Shown here: piece after piece, positions 44,278 to 57,240 of the stretch
How positions within the stretch are numbered: the stretch's first letter is position 1
Layout: each line of letters opens with the position of its first letter
Assembly (NCBI RefSeq): GCF_030272615.1
Contig: NC_081414.1
Span: 664,390,438 to 664,454,437 of the forward strand
Direction of reading: 5' to 3'
DNA length: 64,000 bases
From: Cryptomeria japonica
Lineage: Eukaryota > Streptophyta > Pinopsida > Cupressales > Cupressaceae
Notes under the pieces: model-generated
The model's input: the letters and a program-made list of their open reading frames with translations, nothing else
Told to the model about the DNA's origin: nothing
Databases searched by the model: none
Translations under genes and position numbers: made by a program

Positions 44278-45175
44278 AGGTTCATAAACACCATGATGAT
44301 GTATGTGCGAGACTATAGGATCGTACAAGAGAAACCATCAAGCACACCATACCACAAAAGATGGCCCAATATACATTGCCCCAAGACATATTGAGATATA
44401 GGATGATCAAGGTAGCCCTAGATAGGAGTAGTCATAGGACACAAAATGTAAATCTGAATGAAAAGACCAATCATGCAAATGAAATACACATGGCCAACTG
44501 ACATCTCTCGCCAAGAGTAGGACTAGGATTGTGATAAAATGTTAGACATGAGAATGATGCAACCCAATGAGCAAATGTCACTGATAGGATTGAATTAGGC
44601 AATGGAGTAGATGGAGGTTCAAATGGATCTAGATGTAGGATACCACTGTTGAGATGTAATTAGCATGGTGTGGATGGATACTTGGGTGATGCGGAAGTTA
44701 AGAAGAAGCTCAGTTTGATGGAAAAAAGCTTAGAACATGGGTGAATCTCAGTGTGATGGGATAAAATCTTAATGTACGGGGATGATCCTTATTCAAGGTT
44801 TGGAATATAGCTCATCATTGTAGAAGGAGGGAGCAAGGATGAAATATGAGGATGTGGGTAAATAACTAGGGCGAAGAGTTCCTACACAAATAGAAAAGGG
44901 ATATGGATATGCATGAGCGGGGCGGGGGATGGATGGGACATGGATGCAAAGTGAAGCGATGTGAGTGAATATGAAGTGTCCAAATGGTGGATCTGACTTA
45001 TTTACCTTGACACTTATAAATGGGTTTTCACCAAGGTACTTTCCCATAGCACCAAAAAGTGGTTTTCACTAATGGACGAATTGATTTTTCTTTACTTTTT
45101 TCTTTTTTTCAATTTTTTTTGTATTGTTTTATTTTTTTGATCTTTTTATTTTTGAGAATTGGTAATCTTTAAAGA
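44278..45175. other. E3 spacer between E2 and integrase
   Basis: No gene. Two GTTTTCAC motifs at 45026-45070 correspond to the GGTGAAAAC units of E1/E2, and T-rich DNA follows, as after integrase in the other copies. Confidence 0.6.
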
Positions 45176-46300
45176 CTAGGCATAAAACTTCTTTAGATGC
45201 ATGATGTTCATGGGCTCATCCAAAGGATCTCCTTTAGGTGTAGCCAACTGATAGGCTCCTAATCCATACTTTGTAGTGATGACATAGGGTCCAAGCCAAT
45301 TGGGCTCGAACTTGCCTTTCTTTTCACAGTCTTGGAGATTTCTCTGATTTTCCATAAGCACTAGGTCACCAATTTGTAATTCCTAGGTTTTGACCTTCTT
45401 TTTCTAGCTCAGTCGAAGGTGGTTTTGATATACTTGGATATGATTTAAGGCCTTGAGGAACCTTTCATCCAACAATTATAGCTCTTGCAACTTGGACACT
45501 CTATATTCCTCATTAGGAATGATGTTCTACAATGATACTCAAAGTGAGGGAATCTTGATCTCAAGGGGTAGGATGAATTCAAAACCAAATACTAAGGAGT
45601 ATGGTGTGGCTCTTGTGGGAGTGAGATTACTTGTGTGGTAGGCCCAAAGGGTGGGATGGAGCTGCAAGTGTTAATCATAGCCAACTTCGTTGACTGATTT
45701 CTCAAGGATCTTAATGAGAGTTTTATTCAAAGCCTTGACTTGACCATTACCTTGTGAGTACTATGGGGTGGAGAAGCAATGTTATATGGTGAACTTCTGG
45801 CATAATTATTTGATGTCTTGATTCTTCAAAGGTTTGTCATTGTTTGTAATGATAAATATAGGAATTCCATAGCGACTGATTATGTAATTCAAGATAAACT
45901 TGGAAATTTGTTTAGCACTGGTAAATGTAAGTGATATTGCTTCTACCCACTTTTTGAAGTACTCAGTGTTGGTTATTATGAACTTGTGACCATTCGATGA
46001 GGTGGATTGGATTTTTCCTATGAGATTGAGCCCCCATTGAGAGAAGGGTTAGGGTGTAATAAATGGCTACAAATCTTGAGAAGGTGCATGAATCTTGTCA
46101 CCATACTTCTAACAAGGGATATATTTAGTCACATAGTGGTTAGGTGTCATGTTCCATTGTGGGCTAGTAGTATCATGTGTGCAAGAGATTCTTAGCCAAA
46201 GTGAGATTGCTTGAATGTGCTCCATAGATACAAACTTCATGTACTTAATGTAGTGCTTGTTCAACCTCCTCTTTGTCTAAATACCTTAGGAGGGTTTCGT
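45176..46300 (-). pseudogene. pol: E3 integrase, decayed
   Basis: The C-terminal module on the minus strand is intact at 45361-45176: KFEPNWLGPYVITTKYGLGA and MNIMHLKKFYA. Upstream, broken frames give LHPTLWAYHTSN, TPYSLVFGFEFILP and VSKLQEL; near 46250-46000, YGAHSSNLTLAKN and YYWPTMEHD of the zinc-binding region appear. The family is the same as E1 integrase. Many stops. Confidence 0.75.
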
Positions 46301-46712
46301 CAAAGTGCCCTCAAAATAGGGTATCACCAAGAATGGTGTATCGAGTGGATCGATAGATGAATATCTATTATTGGGGTTTTGTGAGGTGAGGGGGAATGGT
46401 GTTATCTCAAAGGTAGGTGAAGGTTTCATGATACCATGGGGAATTAGGACCAACAAGGACACATACTATGTTTGATTCGGGAGCATCATATGCTGACACT
46501 AAAAGATGTTTGACCAAGAATTCACATTTCTAACTATTTGCAATCATATGCAAGAGAGAACTAATTGTAGTCATTCTATCAACATCTCTATTTTTTTTTT
46601 GGGGGGGGGTAAATTTCTCAAACTAGATGAAAGTGAAGTGTTCCTTGAAGTCTTCAATCATGTAATGATAAGGGAGCAGTTTGTCATCCTTGGTTTGATA
46701 CTTGTCATTGAC
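46301..46712. other. E3 segment between second RNase H and integrase
   Basis: Decayed continuation of pol with no clear motif. Contains T and G runs at about 46591-46610. Confidence 0.4.
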
Positions 46713-46961
46713 CTATTTTATGATAAGTTGTGAGTCTCGACAGACTTGTAGTTCTATAATCTTCCATTGGATAGCCAAATAGAGTCTAGTAATAAGAGCT
46801 TCATAATTTTCTATGTTGTTTGTGCATGCAAAATCTATCTTGTATGAATTAAGAATGAATTTGCGTTGAGGGGTAATTAATAAGATAAATGCCCTCAATC
46901 CATGTTGTGTGTAAGAACCATCAAAATATAACTGCCATTGAGTGGATTGTTTGACAAACAT
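46713..46961 (-). pseudogene. pol: E3 archaeal-type second RNase H fragment
   Basis: The minus-strand frame reads QLYFDGSYTQHGLRAFILL, CTNNIENYEALITRLYLAIQ and VCRDSQLIIK. Asp, Glu and Asp positions match E1. This supports placing E3 in the same Tat group. Confidence 0.8.
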
Positions 46962-48330
46962 GATGGAATCATTAGGAAATTCTGTTGTGAAGGGGTGGTC
47001 TCCTTAAAGGGGAGTATCAGCCAATTGTTTAGCTATGATTTTTCCTTTTATCACTTTCCTATTTATGTACTTAATGTCAAACTCACTCAACAACGTGACT
47101 CATTTAGTTGTGCACCCAGTAAGAGCATATTTGGACAACAAGTACTTGAGAGGATCAATATTTTCTATAAGGTTGGTCTTGTTATTCATGTAGTGGCAAA
47201 GTTTTTGAGTACCAAAGACCATTGAAAGGCATGCTCATTCAATGGGAGTATAATTGAGCTCATATCTAGCAAGAGTGTGGTTGATGTGATATATTGTGTG
47301 CTCCTTATGTTTATCATCAGTTTGTGCAAGTAATGCCCCTATAGCCATTGTAGTTGTTGATATGTAAAAAATAAGTGTTTATCCCAGAATAGGAAGCATC
47401 AATACTGGAGGAGAGGCCAAATATTCTTTGAGTTTATTAAAATCTTTTTGATAGAGGCAATCCCACTTAAACTTGGTGTCCTTGAATAAGAGATGTGCAA
47501 AAGGATGGCACTTGTCTACAAGTTGTGTTATAAATTAATGGATGGACTAAAGCTTGCCCTGTAAACTACAAAGTTTTTCTAAGTGTCTTAGGGGGAGGTA
47601 TTTCTATGATTTCTTTGACTTTGGCTAGATCTACTTTGATTCCTCTATGAGACACAATGAATCATAAAGGTTTTCTAGATTTGACATCAAAGACACACTT
47701 TTTGTGATTAAGGTGCAGCTTGTACTTTTCTATTCTTTGAAAAATTCTTCTCAAGATGGGGATGTGTTCTTCATGTGTCTTAGACTTTCCCAAGAGGTCA
47801 TCTACATAGTCTTCCATAATGACATGCACAAGGTCATGGAAAATGGTTGTAATTTCTCTCTAGTAGGTGGCACCTGAATTTTTCAACCTGAAGGGCATGA
47901 CTTGATAACAAAACATTCCCCAAGGAGTAGTGAATGTCATCTTGTGTTGGTCTTCTTTGACGATTTTGATATGATTATATCCAAAGAAACATCAAGGAAA
48001 GAATCTCGTGTCCAACTGTTAGGTCAACAATCATGTCTATGTTGGGTAGTGGAAAGTCATCTTTAGGATATTCTTTGTTGAGGTCTCTAATGTCTGTACA
48101 AATCCTTATGCCCCCAGGGGGTTTGTTGACAGGTATAATGTTGAGACCCACTTAGGATAGTCAATGGGACTAATGAATCCGACATCCAACATCTTTTGTA
48201 GTTTTACTTTGACAAGTAGGGCAATCTATGGATTCATTTGAGGAGTTTCTATTTCACTAGTTTAGCATCTAGTTTGATGATGAGGTTATATACTACCAGT
48301 TCTGGATCAAGGCCTGGCATATCAGCATAA
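46962..48330 (-). pseudogene. pol: E3 reverse transcriptase and RNase H, decayed
   Basis: Frames on the minus strand reveal QKLCHYMNNKTNLIENIDPL (RNase H end, with TGC where E1/E2 have TGA), a tract near 47860-47810 with the EDYVDDLL core, the FTTPWGMF-like stretch near 47930, and the DFP-type start near 48060. Broken by many stops and frameshifts. Confidence 0.7.
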
Positions 48331-48499
48331 AACCATGCAAAGTTGATTTGTGTCTCATTTAGGAAGCTTATGAAGTTTTGTTTTCTCCTAATCTATAAGG
48401 GACTCTGCAACAAGCACATTCTTTAGGCTATCATATGTAACCATGTTGATAGTGTTAGTTTCTTCAATTAGCAATGAGGATTTCTCCTAATATAGGGGA

Positions 48500-49375
48500 A
48501 CAATGGTAGGTAAGTCAAATACCTCACATTCTATTTCCTAATCTAGGTTTTCACTAGAAGATACATCATTTACTCTTACTTTTTCTGAGTTCAAAGGTGC
48601 CTTAGAGGTGTTTTCACTAGGGGAATTTTGATTTTGATTTTTATTTTCATTTTTGATTTTAAGGGAGTTGACCTGGCTACCAAAGTATGTCTCCCTATTG
48701 AGCTAGATTCCATTTATGGATGTGTGATTATCAAGGTCATGCATGTTTAGTAATGCCAAGAGAGCACTATCATCAACGTAGATGTCAAGGGCGGGTGGTC
48801 CTTGTCGGTCCCAGTCAATAAGTTTTGGGTGTACAAGTTGGTGTTTAGATGGATTGGAAGGGGTAACATGGGTGATGTTGTTAATGTAGGCATTATAAAA
48901 GAGGCCATCAAGGTATTTGAAGGGCACTTCATAGAATTCCACTTCATTAGAGTCTTTGAGTTTAGAAGGAGGTTCTATCAGAGCACCAGTGATAGTAACC
49001 TTAGGCACTAGTGAGCAACCTAAGCCCTTATTGTACTTGTATGAGATTGTTGAGATGGGAACTTTCCTTGTTCTTGATGTCCAAGATCGTGTCTTTTATA
49101 GCCCATCTTGTCTACAATAGAAGATGTTTTAGGATACATTTGCTTTGGGATATCTATTGGTGCTTCATCCTCTTCTTGGTATAGCCAAGAAGAAACATTA
49201 GTTTCTAGTCTCTTTGCATCAAGTGGTCCCCCCTGCTCAAAGGTGGTATTTTTGCATTTCATTGTGGGATTCTTTTGGATTTCAATTTCTTTAGGCCTTC
49301 CATATGACTTAGGAGAAGGTGGGAATTGCCTTACATAGAGTGCATTTTGAAGTTTATACTCTAACCAATGTCAAT
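48500..49375 (-). pseudogene. pol: E3 linker and G-patch-like segment, decayed
   Basis: Frames include HQLVHPKLIDWDRQGPPALD (48703-49008), the counterpart of [16 protein letters not shown] in E1, and SSIVDKMGYKRHDLGHQEQG (49020-49262), a diverged G-patch-like repeat. GTGAAAAC motifs remain near 48553 and 48617. Confidence 0.65.
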
Positions 49376-49557
49376 TATCTTAACCTTGATCTCGGGTTGG
49401 GAAGAGGTGGATGGAATGTTTGAAGGATCAAATGGAGGTGGTGGAATGGGTGTATTGAGTGGGTAGTGATAGGGCTGTTTTCTCTCAAGGAGTTTACAAT
49501 ACTAGAAGGGTTGTGGATGTTGGCATATGTGCAGAGTTTGATGACATGATGATATTG

Positions 49558-50980
49558 TATGTTGTCATTGATGTCAATATGCTGAAGTGAACCGATATGA
49601 TGATATGAAGTGAACCAGTATGATGGTATGAAGTGAACCGGTATATATGAAAAGGTGAACCGGTATGTTGGAATGTGAACTGGTATATGCAAAGTTTGTA
49701 TCAGGGTTTCATTTGATATGACTACTGATTGGTAGTCTCAGCTTCAGGGTTTCTGGTTGATGCATTTCAAGTCTATGTGATTCAGCTGACGACATCCTAC
49801 GATGGGTTAGCATTGAAATAAAGATTAGATTGTGTTGCCACATCAGCCTTGTGCACGTGAAGGATTTCCTTGAGAATCTTGCATGAAGAAGATTGATCCT
49901 ATCTACCTCAGGAATATGCAAAGTCTCAGTAAACGATGGAGAGCACGTGATGGGTTATCAGCTTCCAGAAGTGACAAAGAATGAACAATGGAGAACGTCT
50001 TGAGATTTTTTCAAGATTGTTTTACATTATGCAATGTGATTAAATGGTCAGGATTGGACCGACTGTATTGTTAACCTAGATTCTTAGGGTTTTAGGCTAC
50101 CGACCTAATTGTTGTCTATAAGGTCGATGATGATTTGCATTGTGAAGTTGTTGGTAAATGTTATGTGTGTATCCAAATGAAGCGATACTTGATTCTTGCC
50201 AGACTGATGCAGTGAGTTAAGATCTACAGAGTGTGATTGCAGATGTGAAGGAACTAAAGTGGATCTACCTTGGCATTGAGTGTTGTTATCAGATCAGTGT
50301 ATTACTTGTTGACTTCTAACCATTTCAGTAGTTGGAAAATCCTTTAACTGGGTAGCTTTAACAGGGCAACTCAAAATCATTGAGTTCTTTAAATCCTCTG
50401 ACAAGGTAACCTTTAACAAGGTTTTAACCTTTAACCGGGTGATCCCTAGTAGGATCGACTCCTAGAAGAACCTGTTGTAAAAGTCCTTAATTGGACTAGG
50501 CTCCTAACAGAGCGGACTTTAGAAGAGTTCAAAGAACAACTTGTGGGTATTCATCCCCACCGTGGTTTTTCTCAGTTGGGTTTCCACGTGAAAAAAATCA
50601 GTGTGTTATGTGTGATGCTTTTTCATGTGATGTCTTAGTGTTTTCTGTTAAGTGGTAAAGCATGCTGATTCGGTGGTCATTATATTTCTGATGATGTATT
50701 ACTTGTTTAAGCATATGGGTGAAGTGGAAATGAGATATTAGGTTTTGTGAAGATCTATGTGTTACTGATTTATGTCTTTCACAGTCTCACTGTGTTTTAC
50801 TAGTAGTGCCTTGATTTAGATCGGTGATGCAATTTACCAGTTAGTGCAGTCTTCACAGTCTAAGTTGTTAGAGAAAGTTTTTGTCTATACTGATTCACCC
50901 CCCCCTCTCTCAGTATCTATTGAGTATTTACTGTTCATCATTATTCATTAGTGGATCAGTTGGGATTGTGATCTCTCTAC
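49558..50980 (+). repeat. Solo Copia-type LTR inside E3 protease region
   Basis: E3 protease/linker homology stops near 49500 and resumes at about 50985. The inserted DNA starts near TGTATGTTGTCATTGATGTC and ends CTCTCTACA. It contains the plant Copia R/U5 signature CCCCACCGTGG, TTTTTCTCAG, TTGGGTTTCCACGTG (50555-50595). No internal genes are present, so it looks like a solo LTR. A local tandem of GTGAACCGGTATG units lies at 49588-49690. Exact ends and target duplication are not resolved. Confidence 0.6.
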
Positions 50981-50984
50981 AATT

Positions 50985-51535
50985 ATAAGGGAATTTAAGG
51001 AATTGGTGGTAAGTGGATGGAATGGCTTAAATGGAATGGATCCATGGACAACCAAGGAGAATGTTATAGGGGAGATCAAGGTCTAATACTTGACATGTAG
51101 TTCCAAATGTTGTAGGGCCCACTTGAAGATGTATTGTTATGGTGCCTTTAGAGATCCTTTCTGCATCATCATAGGCCTTAATTGTGATATTGCCGAATGT
51201 GTCAACTAAGTGTTAAAAAATACCCAATTTTTTGGTCAATTTATATATACAAAGGTTCAACTCTGATCCACCATCTATAAGGAATCTCTTGATCTTATAC
51301 TTTTTCAAATAATGGCCTCAATGTGAAGGGATTTATTATGGGATGGGCTTGCGGATGGAGCATCTTTAGATGTAAAAATTTGGTGGTATTTTGCAATTAG
51401 GTTGCTAATTAAGGCTTGGAATTGGATAGCATTGATGTTATCTTGAACACATGATTCTAGAAGGGCTTGCTTAAGGATCTCTTTATGAATGATTGAAGTC
51501 TTGAGGAGTTGAAAGATAGAGATTTGTGTAGGCAT
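50985..51535 (-). pseudogene. pro: E3 protease, decayed
   Basis: The minus strand gives FLIDGGSELNLCIYKLTKKL near 51290-51230, [19 protein letters not shown] near 51190 and CQVLDLDLP near 51085. The first open piece is 51535-51305. The active-site Asp is retained. Confidence 0.7.
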
Positions 51536-53700
51536 CTTACCATGGTGATAAAGGATATCATAATGATGGGTAGATAGAATGGAGGCTTGTGGAGGAGGAG
51601 GAGCTCCTTGAATGGTTACTCTCCCTCTATGGGTGTTGATGTTGAAATCATTTTGGGATGTGAGGTGGAAGATGAGGCACCTTGAATGGCTATTTTAGAC
51701 TTGTTGGATTGTAGGGGTGGGTCACCTTGAATGGTTACCCTAGTTCTTTGAGGGGTGGATGAGGAACCAACTCCTTAGATTTTAATGGTGTTGACATAAG
51801 TGTCAGCAGGCTCTATAAGACCTACCAAGGAGTCAAAGGTAATAATTTGGTTGTGTAGTCGTAATGGACTTTGTGAGATGATGAGATTTTATCCTTGCCA
51901 TGTTTAGGGAAGGGATCTTGATACATCTTAAGTATCATTTGAATTACCAGTTTTAGCAACTATGACCTCAACATCACCTTTGTCAATTAGGTCTTGGATA
52001 TAATTCTTAAGTTTCATACACTTGTGTGTATCATGACCTTGGACACGATGGTAGTCACAATATTCATTCTCATTGTACCATCTTGATTTTGGTTGATTCA
52101 CATAAAAAGATGAGTCATTAGAAAGAAAACTGCATTGGCTTTGACCAAATTTTGGAAGATGACCTCTATAGGTTTGGTGAGTGGGGTATACTCACGCTGA
52201 GATTGAATATTGGAATGGGAGGGGTAGCCCTGGACAGAGATGTTATTGTGAGGTTGGGATTGGTTGCAAGAATTAGATTGGATTTTGAATTCATTATTGG
52301 TGGTTGTAGATTTGGTGGGGATGGTCACAATTTGGACACACTTGGTGTCGGTGACTCCATCACTGAAAACATTTTTATTTTTGGACCAAAACCTAGTCTT
52401 GTCACTAGAGGAAGAAGGGCCTTGTGAATTTTTCTAATAAGGTTTGAGAGTACATTCTTCTAGGATTACTCATTCTAATGTTAGACCCTTCGGGGTAACT
52501 TGTTCAGAGGAATCCAGACATTTTCGACAAGGGTGAGACATTTTAGGCACTAGGTTACATGGGAAAAGCTAATTTGGTTAGACTCTGGTATGTCCCAAGG
52601 GAATTTATTGATGATGTGTCACCACCTTTACAAAAAGTTAGTGAAAGTCTCTCTAGACCTCTACTTTGTGTTGCATAGGTCCATCATACAGGCATCATTT
52701 TCAATGTTATATTCATAATGGGACATAAAATTCTCTATAAGGTCCAAGAATGATTTGATGGAGCTACAAGGCACAGTGGACAACCAAGCAAGGGAAAGTC
52801 CACTAAGACACTTTAGAAAAATTCAGCGTAAGTAGACATTACTATAGGAGATCTCTTGGTAGGCTATATATAATTCTCAAACATTATCTCTAGGGTCCCC
52901 TTTTCCTTTCATATTTTTCAAATAGGTATTTCAAAACTAGGGGGGTACGGGGCTACCGAAAGAGAAGTATCATAAAGACAAGGACTAGTTTCCTCAAATG
53001 TGTATGGTTTCTTACAAGTCCCATCCTTAAGGTTTTTGATAAGGTCCTTCATGTCCTAAATTTCCTTCATGGTTGGGTTGTTGATTTTGGACATTAGGGT
53101 AGTGACCTGAATTGGACCCTGGAATTTGAGTAGATATGGATGACATACCACCACCAATATATTTATAAGAGGAAACAAGAGGTTGCAAAGTGATGAAAGG
53201 ATGTGACGCGGAAATGGTACTAATAGGAGGTAAGATAGCATTGATGTAATTGGTTGAATTGTGAAGAGGTGTGGATGACCTAGGAGGTTGGGAGATGGGA
53301 GGATTAGAAGTGCTACAAGGTATAGAAATTGGGCATAGGGAGGTTGCCGGTGCAAAGGTCACAAGTGGTGGGTGAAGAATGGTATGGAAGATAGGATGAT
53401 TTACAAGGTCACCTTCTATGGGGGTGTTAAGGACTGACCAATCAAAGACAAGGGGTAATCATACCCCTTGATTGATAAGCTGAGCTACAACCCCATTAGG
53501 ATCAACTTTGAAGATTTTTTCTATCATTTCTTGATTGTAAGGATCATTCATAAAGGTTTTTAGATGTGGGGAGTGCTTAGGTTGATCCACTAAGGGTTCT
53601 TCTCATTGGAGATCATGATTGATAAGTAAACTAGATTCAAGCATCTCACTACCTTCCATCTTCCATTTTTGAGAGTGAGTCAAGACCATACATAGGTAGC
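51536..53700 (-). pseudogene. gag: E3 Gag, decayed
   Basis: A zinc knuckle CDYHRVQGHDTHKC is visible on the minus strand near 52060-52010, followed by KLKNYIQDLIDKGDVEV as in E1. Broken pieces upstream (52098-52328, 53027-53362) are Pro/Ser/Thr/Asn-rich, like the polar N-terminal half of E1 Gag. No intact start is seen. Confidence 0.65.
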
Positions 53701-54771
53701 CTCAAGAATGCCAAGGACAAAAATGACAATAATGGACATTGGATGGATTTGGACTTGGTGAGAAAAAGTGATGAGGACTTAGCAAATTTGGATTTGGTTT
53801 GATTTGGATTGGATTGAATTTGATTAGATGGTCCTAGGATTATGATGAGATTGATGGGATGATATCTTAGTCCTTGGATTAGGACATAGATGAGGTGTAG
53901 GGATAAATGATACAAGCCAAAAATCAAGGTAACAACCAAGCTAGGCTAAACTCAAACCTTAGATTAAGATTGGATCAAGCCTTCTTATACTTAGGATAGA
54001 CTTCATTCCTAAGAAAAATAGGGCAATGTATTAGGGTTTTGATCAACCCAAATGATTAATTAAGATACTTGAGATAGATTCTTTCTCAATCACAAGGCTA
54101 TTTGATTATTGACTAAAGATAAAGGTCTAAATTAAACTTCATAAAGTGTTGATCTTAGGATTGGGGGAGATCGATTGGTTGATTGATGGGTTGATTTAAT
54201 TTGATTAAGATGCAAAGTATATAAAGATGAAAAGGAAAATTATTATGAGAGAAAGGAGAAGAATGGGGGGAGGGAAAGGAAGTCTACTCTATATGGTTAA
54301 TGACTCAATAGGTGATCTTGAGAAGATGCAGGTTGGATAATTAAATACAACCACTCCTATTGATTCCTTGGGACAGTCCTGATCTATAGTAGAAAGCATA
54401 GGTTCTCAAAGGTTCCTAATTTCAAACTCATTGTTGTAACCATGAAGGTAATCATTGAAACGATGTAGAAAGGTATGATGTTTCAACAAGAGCTTGCGAT
54501 TTATATATATAAACTTTTGGAACTAAGGATTTTCTCATAACTTGGCTTCTTTTTCTTGACTTGGAAATAAATGGACTTCTTTGGATGCTTGAGCTACTTG
54601 GGTTTATGACCATGGATGAGTGAAAAGGGAACTGAGGGAACTGGGTTTTGTCAATTTGAAAAGTTTTGGATGTTTATTATACTCTTGTTAAGAAATATCA
54701 AATAGTGACAAATACATTGGCCAAGGTAATGCTTAAAATAAACGTGAAAAGTGGAGGGCCTAGATTAGCCT
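53701..54771. other. E3 leader remnant
   Basis: GAT-rich, AT-rich DNA with no gene. No PBS matching E1/E2 is visible before the LTR-like start at 54772. Confidence 0.4.
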
Positions 54772-55700
54772 TGTAGCATCGTAAATTGTACAACCTTAAT
54801 TGGGTGTATAATTTCACACTAGGTAAGCACCCACCTTAGTGTGTTGCATTTTGCATTTTAAATTCCATTTAAGCATTTAATTAATCAATATAATTAAATC
54901 TAAAGTCCTCTTTTATCACTTCACACATCATAAAATTGGTCCCTTAACCCTAAGTGTGCACCTTTTAATTAATTCATTCATTAAAGTCATAATTAGGTCC
55001 TATTTTAACTTTCAAGGCTCGATTTCACATATCTAAACACCTTCAATTGTCACATCAAGTTGGGAATCACCTTATAATCATGATACCTTGCATCCTTAAA
55101 AAATAAAAATAAAAGTTGGTTGGACCAGGATGATTCACTCTAGTCCCGAGTTTTTCTCCTCAAATTTCAGGATCATGTTTTGGTGATATCATTGTAAAGT
55201 GGAAAATTTAGGGCTTAGTAAATTCTCCACATGGGAGGGAGGATTCACTAAGCTCAATTTTCACATGAGGTGACTTTACATTCAAAAGAGGGGGATGAAT
55301 CTACTAGATCGAATACTAAATGATGCAAGGACCGAATACTAAGTAGATTGGTTGTGTTTGGAATGCAATTGACCCTCTTTTGTAAGTTGATTAATTGAAT
55401 TAAGACTAAGTGTTGGAAATGATGACAAAGTATGAGAAAATAGTGAGCTATAGATTTGGGATTCAGTCGTACACCTGGATCTAAGAAGTTTGAGATGACT
55501 CAGACTTGCTCTGTGAAATTTAAAAAAAATTGTAGGGACCATGTGTCCAGACCAGGTCACCCCCAACTTGGTCCTCCAAAAGGGTTTTTCCATCTCTTCA
55601 AATAAAGAATAATTCCAGAAGTACAGGCGCACACCTGCTTTCTACACACATAAGGAAAGGGAAATGTGTTGGGAATATGAGTCCGCCTTTAGGTCAAACC
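54772..55700 (+). repeat. LTR-like block, plus orientation (family L, right edge approximate)
   Basis: Begins TGTAGCATCGTAAATTGTAC and shares several segments with the block at 5093, including ATCATGATA and AAAAGTTGGTTGGACC. A purine-rich GTGGAGGGCC lies shortly before it. Its right edge cannot be placed. Confidence 0.4.
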
Positions 55701-56351
55701 TAGATTTTGGAATTAACCATGTGGTTGAAATAATGTAATGGAAATGAATGAAAGTAGAAATCCTCCTCTTTGAGGGGATGTTTAATTAACAAAATGAAAT
55801 CCTTATACCTCCTTGCGAAGTTTTTCTTGCCTCCACATGAAATTATGATTTCATAACGTAGAATGATGATCTCCTCTTCAATGCTTGAAATCTTGACTCT
55901 ATTGCTACTTCAAATATTGAAGGAAGATTGAAAATGCTAAATTACTCTTGAATGACTGGATGCTTGATCTCTTGAATTCTTGAATTCTTGATTGAATTTC
56001 ATTAGATGAAAAATGAGAGGGGAAATCCCTCTTATATACTTGCATGTAGGATTTATTAATTAATTTTTTGACTTAAGTCAACATAGGGGTGATTTTACCA
56101 CTTAAAATTTGAGATGGGAGAGGGAAAGGGTTCCAAGATAGGTCCCCAATAAGGGGGAATAGGGTGCCATGCTCTGGTCTTGCTCTAATTTGGGGTAGGA
56201 TCAAGGTGTAGGCATAATGCATTATTGAGTTGCAAGGTGTTTTTGATGTGCATGAGCATATTCAGGTCTTCGATTAGGGTGAGGGGCGCAAAAATTAAGG
56301 CGAACACCCAAATGTAGTCAAAAATTATGAGGGGTACAATTTTAAGATGTT
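55701..56351 (-). repeat. LTR-like block, minus orientation (left edge approximate)
   Basis: Minus-strand TGTAACATCTTAAAATTGTA at 56351 is preceded by the polypurine AGTGGGGGCTAAA. Its first 25 bases resemble the family L start, in inverted orientation relative to 54772. A TATA-like AAGTATATAAGAGGG (minus) lies near 56040. Confidence 0.45.
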
Positions 56352-57240
56352 ACATTTAGCCCCCACTTTAGCGAGAGAAGACTCTGTCACCTTTACTTTA
56401 ACTGGAGTAGGTACAATATTTTGTTTCTTCTTTTTTTCAACTACATACCTCACAGCTCTAGTAGCTCTAATATTCTCCCAAGGGTGACCTTCTTCAACAA
56501 GGATGTCATCTACTATCTTTTCAACTTTTCTTTTTCTTGTTGGTTTGGTGAACTTGGTGTGCAATTCCATTGATTTCTCCTGACAAATTCTGAACCTTTC
56601 TTCTTTGGAGTCTATCGAAGCATTTAGCAGGTGTTGTGCATAAGCATCCAAAGTGGTTGCATCAACCTCATATCCCATAGGAATTATCCATATTGTCTGG
56701 GGTTGAACTGTTTCCATAAGACATTCATCTTTGTTCACCATAAAGTAGATCGTCGCCTCATATTTCTTTACAATTTCTTTGCGGATTCTGATTCTCTATT
56801 TCATCTTGTCTTGAAAAGTATTGAAGAAAGTCCACAAAGAAGCATTTTTATTGTCCCTATTACCTAGCCTATCAAGTCCCTTCTTTATTTGTTGGGCCAT
56901 TGGCTTGTCAAAATACCAATGTACTCTATCAGTTCTGGGGATCTAATTCATGAAGTAAAGCACTAGACAAATAACCAAGGAACCAAATTTGAAGACATGC
57001 TTTTTATCTTTCTTGATTTTCTTCAAATTTATCATCAACTCCTCCAACAGAACACCACATAGGTCATAATGAGAATCTTTCTTGACCATTTTATAGGCTA
57101 CATGGATGACAGTGCCAAATACATGATTTAGTCAGTTAGACTGGTACACTTTGTAGCCAATTACCATTGCAACAAACTTAACATCATCTTCCTTGATTGT
57201 GTTTGTTTGCTTTGCCAATAGGAACAATAACTATAGCTAA
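56325..57240 (-). pseudogene. Unrecognised ORF upstream of the 56351 LTR, decayed
   Basis: The minus strand has one main frame with a few stops, including EDDVKFVAMVIGYKVYQSN near 57190, HWYFDKPMAQQIKKGLDRLG near 56910 and the open piece 56741-56325 (VDATTLDAYAQHLLNAS, then VEKIVDDILVEEGHPW). It is Lys/Glu-rich and ends at the LTR. I do not recognise the family. Its position, just 5' of a polypurine tract and LTR, parallels the ORF at 1206-3230, but I saw no clear sequence match. Confidence 0.45.

Larger units (their letters stand above)
23810..54771 (-). mobile_element. E3: old Tat-type element interrupted by E2 and a solo LTR
   Basis: Reading leftward on the minus strand there are Gag (53.7-51.5 kb), protease, G-patch-like segment, RT, RNase H, second RNase H and integrase (to 45.18 kb), then a spacer, an opposite-strand PMD gene (25.99-27.87 kb) and an LTR end at 24988. 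Sequence between 29.0 and 44.1 kb is the nested E2. All reading frames are heavily broken. The 5' LTR is not recognised; a plus-strand LTR fragment starts at 54772. Confidence 0.75.

Noticed and set aside
45453-46195. Plus-strand short frames over E3 integrase
   Set aside because: These are antisense shadows of decayed integrase, which reads correctly on the minus strand.
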